DNA of 64,000 nucleotides from Antedon mediterranea (Eukaryota; Echinodermata; Crinoidea; Comatulida; Antedonidae), in assembly GCF_964355755.1 (NCBI RefSeq), contig NC_092672.1, positions 12,830,501 through 12,894,500 of the forward strand. The letters are read 5' to 3'. The position numbers were made by a program, and so were the translations under genes. Below are positions 47,301-59,289 of the stretch, in pieces. The number at the start of each line of letters is the position of its first letter. The first letter of the stretch is position 1. Below the pieces are notes generated by a model that did no database searches, had not been told where the DNA came from, and saw nothing but the letters and a program-made list of their open reading frames with translations.

Positions 47301-48846
47301 CGTGTGTGGTGAATACATTGAGACGAATGTTGGTAGGCAAAACTACCCCATCCTGAAAAAAAGTTAATGATTAATGTTTAAAAGCGGCCTAGTAATTACA
47401 TTATACAGTATTGGATTTATTATACATTAAAAACATACATATAAAACATACATATAAAACACTGATAGAATTTACCTTAGCATGGCGAGCACAAACGGCA
47501 CGTGCAATGTCTTTCTTCACTTCCATTATGCGACTATATGATACTGAAAGACCATGTGCATGATCAATATCGATCTGCTTTCTGTTTCTTCCTTGACCGT
47601 GTAGTTTAAGTCCGTGATATAAAGGAAAGGGCGTTTCTCTTTCCTTATTGTGTCGTATTTCAGCAACTTTGCATACGTGATGCGTACCTTTGCTAGCATT
47701 AAATATTAATAACTGCGAAATATTGCGTGCAATCTTCTGCCTTTTATTTACATTTACTCCATCCTCGTTTCTTTGAAGAGGATCTGGGCCCTGAAGTACT
47801 ATATTGAGAAAACTCATCAGCTCTTCACTTACAGCAACTGTTTGGCAATCAGAAGAGAAGGAGCCATTGAAGGGCGGCTGGTCCCGCAAACAAAGATTGT
47901 GCATTATTACAGCAGCCCTCATCAACGTTAAAGCATCTTCTTGACATAACTGTGACTTAAATGCTTTTTTAAGTTCCTCCACTACTTTTGAATTATTAGA
48001 TATGAAGATATCTTTTCTACCATATTTTTGTGTAGAGAATTCTTTCCATTCAGGAAGAAAGCTGAGAAGGTGGTCTTTAAATCTGGTTGCATGTGGATCC
48101 TTTTTATTTCGACATGGGTGTCCATTATCACACATTAGCTTCTGATAAATTTCACGCAGCTCTGAAAGCTTAAATACTGTACTTTTTGCATTTTCGATCA
48201 TGGTTACAATTTGAGCACATATTATAGAATCAAATGGTAAAATTATTGCAGGTGAAACATCTTTCGATCGCTCAGTAGACCGGGCAGAATCTCTTAATTG
48301 TGTATAACACTGACGATGGTAATAAAAATCAGCTGCATGGGCGTCAGAAGCTACAGTTAGTCTACCAAGCAACTGGAAATTTTTATTAATTTTTGCCCAA
48401 CACTTTAGATTAACATCAACAGCATCTGTTTCCACCTTATGAAGGTTGGTTGGAGATTTCTCCTCGCAGATTACACAGCATATTCCTACAGTCAAATAAT
48501 CTGATGATCGAAGTTTCTTTGGACTACTATGTGTTGTAATACTAGCGTCATTGTTTAGCTTGCTACTTGCCCGCTTGACACGTGAGCTGCTAACAAAGCT
48601 TCTGCACATTTTATGATACTTTGCTTTATGTATTTTTAAAGTTTCTGCAATACCTGACCCATCATCTAACTGACTAAGTGTCACATTGATACCAGCAGGA
48701 AATGTATTTGGGTTTATCTGACTTAAATTGTTTATATCTTTCTCTAGTGATAACATTCCATTTTCAGTCGGTGTTTGTAAAGGTTGTTTATTTTTTTGTT
48801 GACAAAGGCAACAGAGATCCCAATTCAAATTGTTGGTAGAAGACAT
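44395..48846 (-). CDS. Academ-like transposase with C-terminal XPG/FEN1-type nuclease
   Basis: Exon 1 (48846-47476, 457 codons) and exon 2 (47352-44395, 985 codons) join in phase 0 (RHAK/DGVVLPTNIR); the product is about 1442 residues. The N-terminus is Cys/His-rich (C12, C13, C15, H73, H78, C81, C123, C124, C127, H177, C180), a likely zinc region. Numbered from the TTG at 47340 in exon 2, candidate DDE residues are D191 (ADQPLYAI), the GALHIE segment near 222 and E410 (DQSHEQSN). The C-terminal part matches the XPG/FEN1 order: D644 (VVLDMAAVV), D688 (AVWDNYPE), E781 and D783 (HSEADTR), D807 and D809 (RTVDSDVV), D866 and a helix-hairpin (TGCDTTSQFLGIGKKTAW). No stops are seen, so it could be active. 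DDE assignments are tentative. Confidence 0.82.
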
Positions 48847-49317
48847 TATTAATATTTATTATCCTATAGTTAAGGTGTAAAAATCCTAGGAAAAAAAATA
48901 CAAAGTTGTTATCAACATGATTTTAAGAAAGCAAAAATTGTGTATACTGCCTTTCGCCTAGGCTAGGCTAGGCCCAAGCTAGGTGTTCTACCATCTATAG
49001 AAGTATACGCACCTAGGCCTTTGAGTTTGAAATATATTATTTGCAAAGTATAATTAATGTCTATCTACTAAAGATGAGTATTCTTTGTCTATACAATGTC
49101 TATCATTTGCATGTATTAATATGTACTCACAACTAAATAGGACAATCTATTTAACTTCATTCAGTGCAGTAACCATTGTAACTATGCAAGTAGCCATCTT
49201 TGACATGTGCTCAAAAGTTTTAGATTATATGTTGATAGAGGGCGTAGTTCAGTCAAAATAATATAATTATGGCTTACCTGAGAGCTACTTCCGGCCATTT
49301 TTTGGCAAAATCTTTCA
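48847..49317. other. 5' region of the Academ-like transposase gene
   Basis: Non-coding, with an AGGCCTAG-type cluster near 48955-49020. Presumably holds the promoter; no TATA box was assigned. Confidence 0.4.
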
Positions 49318-49805
49318 TTATACAGAATAGAAACATACTGTACACTTTCTGAACAATTTGACACCAAAATGAAATTTCCACGGCAACGCAATAATGAGAT
49401 ACGGTAATGTCAGGAAAAACAGGTCAAAGGTCAAATGTAATATTTCTGATCATTATTTGAAAAAAACCTTCATTATAACCAATAGAAATGTTTATGCTAT
49501 GAACATTTTGAAACCTAAATCAACTCTCTATGACAAGTAATTTTAGAGATACAGAGAAATATGTTAACATTGATTCAGTTAGCAATTGTAATATACACCA
49601 TAAAGGTCAAAGGCAAAATTACGTACTTCCGGTCATTTTGTGATTAAATGTTCCATTAAACTAAATAGTAACATATATATTCTGAACAATTTGACACCAA
49701 AATAAATTTTCTACGACAATTCATTATTGAGATATGGCAATGCCATAAAAAATGGGTCAAAGGTTAAAAATGGTACTTCCGGTCATTTTTATAAAAAAAA
49801 CTTAA

Positions 49806-51036
49806 CCCATTGACCCCTAAGTTTATTTTGCTCCCCTGGGACCCAAAAAGCATATGTCATATAATTAACCCTAACTTTTTTTCTAAACACAGACATTAAA
49901 AAAATTAAAAAACAAAAATAATGCAAAGGACATTTTATTTCCAAATATGTTTTCAAATTTGTGTTACAACTTATTTTGGCGGAGTATGGATTATGCAAAT
50001 TTTAGAAATATTTTAGGAAAATTATTAAAAATTTGTAATTTATCTTTGACTACCAAATGCACAAAAATTAATAAATATTTCATAATAAAACTCATCTCTT
50101 CATCAGAACCTATTTCTTCTCTTCAAAATAAGACCAAACTTGACCATTATGAATGACCGGTTTCGAAATTATGAAGAAATTAGTAGACTGACTCATCCGA
50201 CGATGACCATATGGGGCCTAGGCCTATCGGGAGCCGCCCCGAGAGCGTCCTCGCCGCTGTTTGTTCACCGGGAATGTTAAAAAAAACATCCCGAAAGCGA
50301 CTTGGAATTCGCGATTCCCACGCGCACCGGCATCCCTCGGGAGCTTAGTCCGCTGTTTTAGACGTGTAGCTTGCAGAAAATTTGACGAAAATGCGTCGAA
50401 AACTTATGAAATTAAAACAAGTTTGGTATCAAAATGTTTGTCAAAAGTTATGCTTCAATAAACTGACCTTTGCGCAGAGTTTGAACAAATATTTCATGCC
50501 CATAATGCATCTGACATGTCAGGGTTCATATTACAATCAAAGGTAAACAATATGGCGCGGCCCTTGTGAGGACATCTTCACGACTTTTCTCCGGTAGAAA
50601 AATCACATTTTTACATGGAAATATGACGATTTAGACACTGTAACTGATACATAATCTTTATTTATTATACATTTATTGTATACAAGCTTCAAAATAGTGA
50701 TTATTAGAAATAAAGATGGATTTTAGACGATTTTACGTTGTATGTCTAGGCCTAGATTCATTCAACGCGCCTGTCGCGTTTCGAACAGCGTGCTTCGAAA
50801 AACGGTTATATTTTCGAATTTTATTTTCAAACTAACTTCAACAATTGTTTTTATATATTTAGAAGCATATTTTTAAAAAAAAAGTTGTGAGTATTTTGTA
50901 TAATTATTTGTTACGATTCATGCACAGCAAACTGCGCATGTAAATTCGATTTACTTTTTTTTTGTTGAAAATTTGTTTACAATGACCTTGACTTTTAACC
51001 TTTTGAGCGCTTTAAGCGCTTATCGTGGTGAATCGG
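49806..51036. mobile_element. piggyBac-type non-autonomous element in the right Academ TIR
   Basis: 1231 bp flanked by TTAA (49802-49805 and 51037-51040). The ends are imperfect inverted repeats, CCCATTGACCCC against CCGATTCACCAC. The left TIR of the Academ-like element has the uninterrupted sequence (CTAATTAAG near 43574), which proves the insertion. No full transposase is present; an open stretch at 50261-50461 is not recognised. Confidence 0.75.
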
Positions 51037-52320
51037 TTAATTAGAGCAAATAGGAATGTTTATGTTCTGAACATTTTGAACTTAAAATCAACTCTCTGTG
51101 ACCAGTATTTTCAGAGATATAGAGTGTTTGAGCGAAACTGTCCGCCATTTTAAATTATGCAAATTAGGTGACCCAAGGGGTCATTTCGCTTGGCGCCCAT
51201 CAAAAATTGAATTAGTTTAGGGTGGGCAACCTGTATACCAAATTTGGTGCTTTTGGAAAAAAGTGAACCAAACACCCATATTTCATCCCTAACAGACTCC
51301 ACTATCTGCCACGCGGGACGTCGCCTTTCATCGTTGTCAGTGCAGCCGGTCGTTCATACGCTTGTTACAAGGCCCCTTAGCATTTAAGTCGCCCCGAACA
51401 TGTATTTTAAACACTTTTTTGGTTGTATTTGCTTCTAGAGAGGGCTTGTGGGGTCAGAGTTTAACTTATCCGAAACCATATTGAATTTAGAAAGCCATTA
51501 CATTTTATTAGAAGAAAATCGAGTAATATTTACCAAAATAACCGTAAGTTTAAGATTTTATGGTTTTTATATTATATATCGATAACACGATAACGTCGGA
51601 AAATGATTTTTTTTAGTAAATATTATTTAATAATTTAGGTGTCAAACCGTGAAAATCCCGACCGTGTACACGCGTGTATATTTTCTCTACATGCATTGCA
51701 ACATAGGGCTTTTTTCTCGGCGAGTCGCTTGTTGGTTCATCAAGTGTGACGTAATCAACGGGTTAGGAAGATAATGCTGGGGCTAGGCCTAGAGTATCCT
51801 TCTTGTTTGATATTATGATTCGTGAACCTATTCAACATTGTTATTAATATAATTTATAGTTATAGGCTAATTTATATTATAATTTTAATACAATGGTGAA
51901 CACATTTTAGTAAGACAGAGTAGGCTAAGTAAAGTAAAGTAAGGCTACTAGTACTACTAAACTAGCTAGCTAGGCCTCTACACTACTAAGTCTAGGCCTA
52001 GACTACAGTACAACTAGTTGGTTAATATGGTTTGTTTTTGTCAGATAATTTTTAATTAATTTAATTTTAGTAGTTTTTAACCTACCATAGGCCAAAATTA
52101 AATCTGGTAAACTGCAAGTTACATAAGAATTTTAAGATATTTAAATGTCATAAATGTCTTGCAAACATTGAATTGGTAACCAAAATATACAGAATAATTA
52201 ATGGTAATACCAGGTAATTTAACTTTATTTTACAATATTAGCAATAAGTACATTTTTTTTAAATGCCAATGATTTTTTTTATAATTTCTAAATTAATTTA
52301 ATTTCAGGAAATTGTAGAAA

Positions 52321-55300
52321 ATGGAACGGCACAAATGTTGCCTCCAGGATCTCTGTAGATTATGTGGTAAAAAAAACTGCTCTAAAATAAATCTATTGAA
52401 ATCCAAGTTGTGCTATGCAAGAGATATCAACCTTTCATTAGGAGTTGATGTGTTGCAAGATGTAGATGGCATCCATCCCAACTTCATCTGCAACTGCTGT
52501 AAGATGAAATTACATCGTTGGCGGACTTTCCGCAATAAGAAAAAAGACAAAGAAATATCAATTCATCTTTTGCCATTTGCTGAACATTCCGATGATAATT
52601 GTTCTGTATGTGCATTTTCTGTTCCATTGATCAATCTCAACAAAATTCTAGCAATTGGGAAGAATCTTGGCTTTGTAGCACAACTTGGAACCGACAAAGT
52701 CACATTCATTAAGATAATTAATGATCTTCCTATTGTTTGTGTGCATATTTATGCCACATGCTCATGGAAAGTAAATGTTTTGTTGAAGGATTCTACAAAT
52801 AGATGTGCAAAATTTCCTGAAATTCTGACAGAAGATAATGCAGAATGTTTATTGACATGGATATGGAAATCTGCAATTTGCTGTGGAAACACTGAGTTCA
52901 TCCAACTTTGTCGCAAGCAATCACCATCAAACCTAGCAGTGTTTAATAGTATTTCTGGATCAACAGTGGCAATGGAAGAGGACACAAATGGTGAAAGAAC
53001 AATAAGGCACGTGAACTGCTGTATATTTGTTGAGGGAAATCGCTGTGAAGTATGCACAATGTATAGAACAACGTTAATGTCTAAAAGGTCAAGAATTAAT
53101 GATCAAAAAGCAGTAGACATTAGTTCTCATGCACGAAATGATCAGTTAAACAATGATCAGTTAAGGAAAAAGTTGATGTTGGTGTCAAATGACAGGAAAA
53201 ACTTACAGAAAATGGTTAAAGACCTTAAAGAAAAAGTAAGGAAGTCATTTGAAGATGATTCTAGTCCATTGCAAGAAACAATGTCTGAAGCTCTAAAGAC
53301 AATAATGACAACACATACAGAAACTGTGTCAGAACAATTTAAGGAAGGTTCTCCACAAAGACTACTATGGGATGAACAAGTGGCTGCCAATAAATCATCT
53401 GCAACAGGTCGTCGTTGGCACCCAGCAATAATTCGTTTTTGCTTAGCGTTGCACATGAAGTCTACTGCAGCTTACCGTATTATTAGGAACTCTGGTTACT
53501 TGACATTGCCACATGAAAATACCCTAAGGAACTACACACATTTTACTGATGCAAAGTCTGGTTTTAATCCTGATGTTATCCTGCGGATAAAGCATGATAT
53601 ACATTTTGATGCGTTACCTAATTTTAGGAAAATTGTTTCATTAAGTTTTGATGAAATGAAGATAAACGCAGGTCTTGTGTATTCTAGCAAATCGGGTAAT
53701 CTTGTTGGATTCTCCAGTATGGGATCAATGAACGAAGCCATGGACAATTTTGCAAGAGAGTTGGACTTGGACAAAAATAAACAACCAAAGGAAGCATCAC
53801 ACATGTTGTCTCTGATGGTTCGGGGCATGTTTATGCCTTTACATGAAACATTCGCACATTTCCCCACTCATGGCTGCAAGAGTTACAATTTATATTGGAT
53901 CATATGGAAAGCTGTGACTTGGCTAGAGTATGCAGGATTCAGAGTTTGTGCTTTCGTATGTGATGGTGCAAGTCCAAATCGAAAATTTTACAGACAGCAT
54001 GGAACATCTGTTTCTTCAGAAGTTGTCTTTTCAACCATTAGTCCATATACGAAAAGGAATATCTATTTCATTTGCGACACTCCACACTTGTTAAAGACTA
54101 CAAGAAATAATCTCGAAAACTCTGGATTTAACTCAAAATCAAGAAACTTGCATGTGAGTTATACATTTTAATATTTTTTTTTCATACCAGTTTTTACTAG
54201 TGAAAACACAATTCCGCCCCCCCCCCCCCCCCCAACTTTATGCTACAGTGGCAAGCTCTTCATTTTTTTTCCTCTTTTTTTTTGCAGTTTAATCATCAAG
54301 ATCTAAAGTGGAATCAGTTGCTCACCTTGGTAGAAGAAGATATTGGATGTGGTAGTGGCCTAAGAAAACTCCACAAAATACGCCACGAACATTTATACCT
54401 TACGCCAAGCTTAAGGATGAAAGTTAAACTAGCTGTCCAGGTAATTTTAGTTTGTTTGTTTAGTTTTTAGTAATCTGAGACCCAATGTAAATTTAAATTG
54501 ACTTCTTTCTTGTTGTCTAGGCAAATACATTTTTTAAAGTTTTTATCATTCTCCATTTATCTTAGATCCTTAGCAGCAGTGTTGCCCATGCGTTGGAAAT
54601 TCAAGGCAGACATGACACAAAAAGTCTAATCCACTTCATAAAGTACATGAACAAGTTTTTTGATTGTCTTAATGTTAGTCGTGTTGAGAGACGAAGAAAC
54701 AACATAAATGAGAACCTGTTAGAATACAGAAGTGTGGATGATTCAAGATTAAAGGTACAGATTTGTTTTTCAAATTATTAAAGAATTTCATATAAATTAT
54801 CCTAATACACCTATAGTCAACCAAACATGAAGATCGGTTTACCCATGGAGTTATATTTTTATACCGCCATGATTTAACTGAAAAGTTCAGCCAAGATTTA
54901 TACTTACCCCAGTGAATTTGGGGTATACACCTAAGTGTATCCTTGCCATTTGATTGGTTGATAAGGTATCATGCGACATGCATTTTTTCAATCCATCCTT
55001 GCATTCAGGTAGTATATTGAATATTTTATTCATGGAATGGGCTAGCCCATCTTTCAATGGTTACTCATGAAATCATTTTTACTGGCTTTTAGTGGCTTGT
55101 AGACGATTTCCTCGGCTTTCTTAATACATGGGAGAATCAATGTTTGGAAACACCAAATACAACAGCAGCAGAAAAGAAAAGGATGTGCCTAAGTCGTGAA
55201 ACACTTGACGGACTAAGAATAACAGGTTATTTTTTTTCTTTTCATTTATGTTTAGCTATAGATTGTTTGATAGATCATAGGTTGCAAAAGCACAATCTAA

Positions 55301-55772
55301 TAAGTTCTTTATCTTTCAGTGTATTAAAAAGTAAATATAAACCAGGGCTTGCGACCCCTGTCTTCTAGCCTGGCACGTCATCAAATCCTGTTATTCCTAA
55401 TGATTGTATTGTTAAAAACTATATTAAATCAAATGTTAATACAATTAATGTTTATTGTGTTCCTCTACAGTTAACTCTTTTGTGAAACTTACAAAGGAAT
55501 TGCTTGCTACTGATGGTGTGGACTATGTGTTGAGTGAAAAACTAAACCAAGATCCTCTTGAGGAATACTTTAGCAAACAGAGAGGATGTGGAGGAAGAAA
55601 TGAAAACCCAACAGTTCATCAATTCCAACATAATGCATTGACACTACAAGTTGCAGGAGCCAGAAGTGTAACTGGTTCAATCCACTCCAACACCAGGAAG
55701 TCTGGATTTAGCATAGACAGTACCCCATTCCCAAAAAGAACGAAAACCATAAATAATAAAGTAGAAATATAA
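52321..55772 (+). CDS. P-element/THAP9-like transposase with RAG1 N-terminal-like zinc region
   Basis: Exons 52321-54153, 54288-54440, 54566-54754, 55093-55225 and 55471-55772 join in phase (869 residues). Residues 11-100 have the cysteine plan of the RAG1 N-terminal region: C12/C15 (CRLCG), GVDVLQDVDGIHPNFICNCC (C57/C60), H89, then C94/C97 (CSVC). A coiled stretch (about 285-320) precedes the P-type catalytic region: RWHPAIIRFCLALHMKS, SGYLTLPHENTLRNYTHF, SFDEMKI (Asp about 444), CDGASPNRKFYR (Asp about 547) and FICDTPHLLKTTRN. The last exon has QDPLEEYFSKQRGCGGRNEN, the usual P/THAP9 C-terminal motif. No stop or frameshift was seen. There is no THAP domain; the RAG1-like region takes its place. 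Confidence 0.85.
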
Positions 55773-55851
55773 TAATAATTTCATGAACACCTTTTATGTA
55801 TTTACTGAACTGTATAGAAAATATTTATATTGTGAATAAATTGGAAATTCT

Positions 55852-57514
55852 TTAAGTTAAGTCATTATTTTTAAGTTTCTTTCTTAAGGGTTTTTCACCC
55901 TTCTTTCCGACTGATGCATCTTTCTTTTTTCTTTCCATCATATATACGGTGGTAAAAGCCTTACATCTGATGTCTATATAACATCCAATAACTTTGTTAA
56001 ATAAAGTAGACACTACTACCTCATTAACATTATCCCCAATTAACCGTTCCCATGCTAATTTAATGACAGGCGAGTCAAGGGCTGAAGTAAGTTTGTCCTT
56101 TAAATTTAAACCACAAAGTTCTGTAATTTTTGTGGAGGACAAAATGGGTTTTACCTCGCATTCTAGCCGCCTAAAAAATAAAAATGAATCATTATTTATT
56201 TTAAATAGGCCTCCTCTGTTAATTTTTGTAATCCAGTCTTTACTATAATCTAAAAATGACATTTTATCATTGTTGTCTTCAATTTCTAATTTCCTTAATA
56301 CATCAATAGATAAATTAGCTAGATTGTTATTTGGAAATCTTCTGTAAAAGCGTAGTAATTTATGCGGAATATAGCCAGCCATGTATCTTAATGTTTGTTG
56401 CTCTTCCTTGGTTACCTCTACCTGTGGCGGTTCATTTGCAGCAGCATTCTCATATGGCCCAATTTGCCTTAACAACAACTCTTCTACAATTGCCTCGCTT
56501 GCCATTTGGAATAAAAAATTTGCAGCAATATCACAGTCAACTAAACCTAAAAATTGATTTGAGTTTTCATTTATGCGAAAAGTATGAAAGTTTCTACACA
56601 CTGCGTCTAACCCTTCTGATGCAGTTCTTTTAGTGTTCGCTACAGTTGCTGTCTCCCATAAAGTATTGACAAGTTTGTTTGCAACATCCTGAATGTCTTT
56701 TGACCGCAACTCGACCACTGCATTGTTTATTGCTGTTGCCATCTTTGGATTTAACTGCAGCATAGGGTCTTCAAGAACTTTGTTAAATGAGTGATTAACA
56801 ATTTCCAAAGAATCAGCTAATGCATTTTCAAGTAGATATTGGCTCTTCCATTTTATCGGCTTCTTTTTTGCAGCTGTGAATTATTTTAAAATAAATCATA
56901 AATTAAAATGTTTTTCCCCTAAAAAGTTAAATTCAATCCGACTATCCCTAATATTTTAATTTCCTGTGCAAAATACAATCAATGTAGTGGGCGACGTAGG
57001 GCTGAAATATCTATTCCCTGTATTTCGGTAATTTTAAATTTAATTATTTGGAAAATGTGTCAACAGCAAAATCCATGAATAATTATAAAATGTACAGTAG
57101 TACTAGCCTAGGCCTAGGTAGTAAATAGCCTTATTTTCTATTAGAGTAATTAATTAGTTAGGCCTAGGCCTATACCATCTACGCTCATTAATACTTACCT
57201 TTTTCCGGTTTATTGTTAGTAGTTGATTCGCTGGGCCTACTAGCGTTCGTATAATTGCTTGGCCCACTAGGCTCAGAACCAATAATACACTTGTCGCACT
57301 TCCACGTTTCTTCGGCGGCTAGGCCTAGGCCTGAACTCACGCAATTCGTATGGAACCATCTGACTTCGCAATCTTTACCGTTGCAGGCTATTGTCTCTTC
57401 CGTCGATGGACAGTTACATATACAGATATTTTTCACTTCTTCGGTGCCTACTTCGGTATTTATTTCTTCAAATTCTGCTAATAATTCTTTTGTTAACAAC
57501 TCATCAAACTCCAT
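55852..57514 (-). CDS. PHD-finger protein, second gene of the P-like transposon
   Basis: Exon 1 is 57514-57199 (ATG chosen at 57514, MEFDELLTKELLAEFEEI; the longer frame starts with GTG). Exon 2 is 56873-55852, joined in phase across a GTAAGT...TTCACAG intron; about 445 residues. Exon 1 carries a PHD zinc finger (CICNCP, C-x4-C, RWFHTNC, WKCDKC), which in known proteins reads histone tails. Exon 2 begins with a basic segment (AAKKKPIKWKS), has TLRYMAGYIPHKLLRFYRRF in its middle and ends with a Lys-rich tail. It converges on the transposase gene with 79 bp between stop codons. It could help target or regulate transposition, but this is inference. Confidence 0.75.
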
Positions 57515-57769
57515 CACATCAATTTTTGTAGAATAACCTCCATTGAATAAAAGAATACAGTGTTGCTTTTTTGCACTGCCGCGCGCTTGCACACGACGCT
57601 CATGTGCTCGAGGTCAAGTGGTTTGCTTCCGGTTTTACAATTAATTATACGACCTTTTCGTGACATATTGACCTTGTACGCCACGCAGTGCTTATGTGCG
57701 ATACCGTTTATAATTACTCCCTTATCTGTTAAACATTCGGCGGCTGCAATGAATACATCAAAGGAGACA
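57515..57769. other. 5' flank of PHD gene inside the P-like element
   Basis: Non-coding, somewhat CpG-rich (GCGCGCTTGCACACGACG near 57580), consistent with a promoter region next to the right TIR. Confidence 0.4.
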
Positions 57770-57805
57770 AGCTAGTTGAATCTCCTTCTTTTTTATACCT
57801 CCATG

Positions 57806-59215
57806 GTTTTAGTATGTTAATGATTCTGTACGAAATTATACTGTACACATACAGTCAGTGAATTGCATTTTAGATGAAAATGGTTGGTTTTAGTGGGTGT
57901 CTAGAAAACTCAGATCTCAGATATATCTGAGTTTTCTAGATCTAAAAAAGTCAGATATCTGAGTTTTCTAGATCTAGAAAACTCAGATATCTGAGTTTTC
58001 TAGATCTAGAAAACTCAGATATTAAGATCTGAGTTTTCTAGTTCCAAAATGGAACTAGAAAACCCAGATCATCAAATGGATCGTTCCATTATTAATAGAG
58101 GGTAGCTTGTTTGAAATACTACAGTATTATACGTTTTCTTACTATTACTAATAATAATAATAATTGTAACTTGTAGTAGCAGCCTACGACTTAAATCATA
58201 AAGAAATACAGTATACACTTTTTAAAATGTAGGCTTATCATTTAGGCCTAGCTAAGCAAACTCAATTCAAGGCTCAATGTGTGGGTGCTATCGCGATGTA
58301 TATCGCGAAGAGTAGGCCTGGCCCTTATCTAGTCTAGAAGTGGTCAACTCGTACCCAAAATAACTCGTACCTATTCCCAACTTGGCTAACTCGTACCTCA
58401 ACCAACTCGTACCCACACCAACTCGTACATACCTAATTTTTAAGCCTACATTTTATCTGTAACATGCGCTGTATTTTCTTTATGATTTAAGCCGTAGACC
58501 GCTTCTACATGTTACAATATTATTAGTACACAGTAATCAGTTTTAATAATACTGTAGGCCTACTCTAGTATTTCAAATGACCTACCTTCTGATTAATAAT
58601 GGAATGATCCAAATGACCTACCAACCAATCATATGATGATTTGAGTTTTCTAGTTCCATTCTGGAACTAGAAAACTCAGATATTGATATCTGAGTTTTCT
58701 AGATCTATCTGACTTTTCTAGATCTAGAAAACTCAGATATATCTGAGATCTGAGTTTTCTAGATCTGAGTTTTCTAGACACCCGGTTTTAGTATGTTAAT
58801 GATTATGTACAAAATTATTCTGTACATTTACATACAGTCAGTGAATTGCATTTTAGATGATGATGATTGTTGGTTTTAGATTTAAATGATTATGTACAAG
58901 TTATACTGTACAGGTATTAATGTACCGTATTACATTTTAGATAATGATGATTGTTGGTTTTAGTATGTTAATGATTCTGTACAAGGTTATACTGTACAGG
59001 TACAGACAGTCAGTGAATTGCATTTTAGATGATAATAATTGTTGGTTTTAGATTTTAATGATTATGTACAAGTTATTTATACTGTGCACAGGTATCAATG
59101 TACCGTTACATTTTAGATGATGATAATTGTTGGTTTTAGTATGTTAATGATTATGTACAAGTTATACAGTAACAATTATATCTTTGTCAATTGTTCATTT
59201 AATAACGGTAACATT
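57806..59215. repeat. Tandem array, right part, with a nested MITE
   Basis: Continuation of the array seen at 42955-43185: GTTGGTTTTAG, TATGTTAATGAT, TGTACAAGTTATACTGTACA and ACAGTCAGTGAATTGCATTT recur several times, interrupted by the MITE at 57895-58783. Its end (CAGTAACAATTATA.CTTTGTCAATTGTTCATTT near 59168-59200) is also found at 41822-41855, so 41720-43185 and 57806-59215 are related. Confidence 0.8.
57895..58783. mobile_element. MITE with GGGTGTCTAGAAAAC ends and 9-bp TSD, copy 2
   Basis: Same termini and internal repeats as 40861-41716. The 9-bp duplication GGTTTTAGT flanks it (57886-57894 and 58784-58792). It lies inside a unit of the tandem array. It also keeps the CAACTCGTACC block (58340-58435). 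Confidence 0.85.
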
Positions 59216-59289
59216 GAAACCTTGCATTTTCTGTTCATAAGCTGAAGTTTTGAGAAAATAAAAATGTTTTTTTCTGTAATTCTTCATGT

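Larger units (their letters stand above)
43322..51305 (-). mobile_element. Academ-like transposon, long TIRs, TSD TCT
   Basis: Both ends read TAGTGGAGTCTGTTAGGGAT inward, and a 3-bp duplication TCT flanks them (43319-43321, 51306-51308). The TIRs are about 735 bp long: 43322-44056 on the left, and 51305-51041 plus 49805-about 49318 on the right, where a TTAA element splits them. TIR sequence includes CTTGGCGCCCATC and GGCGGACAG complements and repeated GACCGGAAGTA motifs. It encodes one large transposase on the minus strand with an XPG-like nuclease. Academ elements are described with 3-4 bp TSDs and an XPG domain, which fits. Confidence 0.8.
43186..57805. mobile_element. P-element-like transposon with two genes and a nested Academ-like element
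   Basis: Terminal inverted repeats of 36 bp begin CATGGAGGTATAAAAAAGAA (43186-43221) and are exactly mirrored at 57770-57805. The flanks are GTTTTAG on both sides (43179-43185 and 57806-57812), or GGTTTTAG as an 8-bp duplication if the last G of the right end is counted with the target. P elements have CA-starting TIRs and 8-bp duplications. Removing the nested element (43322-51305) leaves about 6.6 kb with a P-type transposase (52321-55772) and a convergent PHD-finger gene (55852-57514). The 51309-52320 stretch is the 5' region of the transposase gene, with no other coding content seen. Confidence 0.82.
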
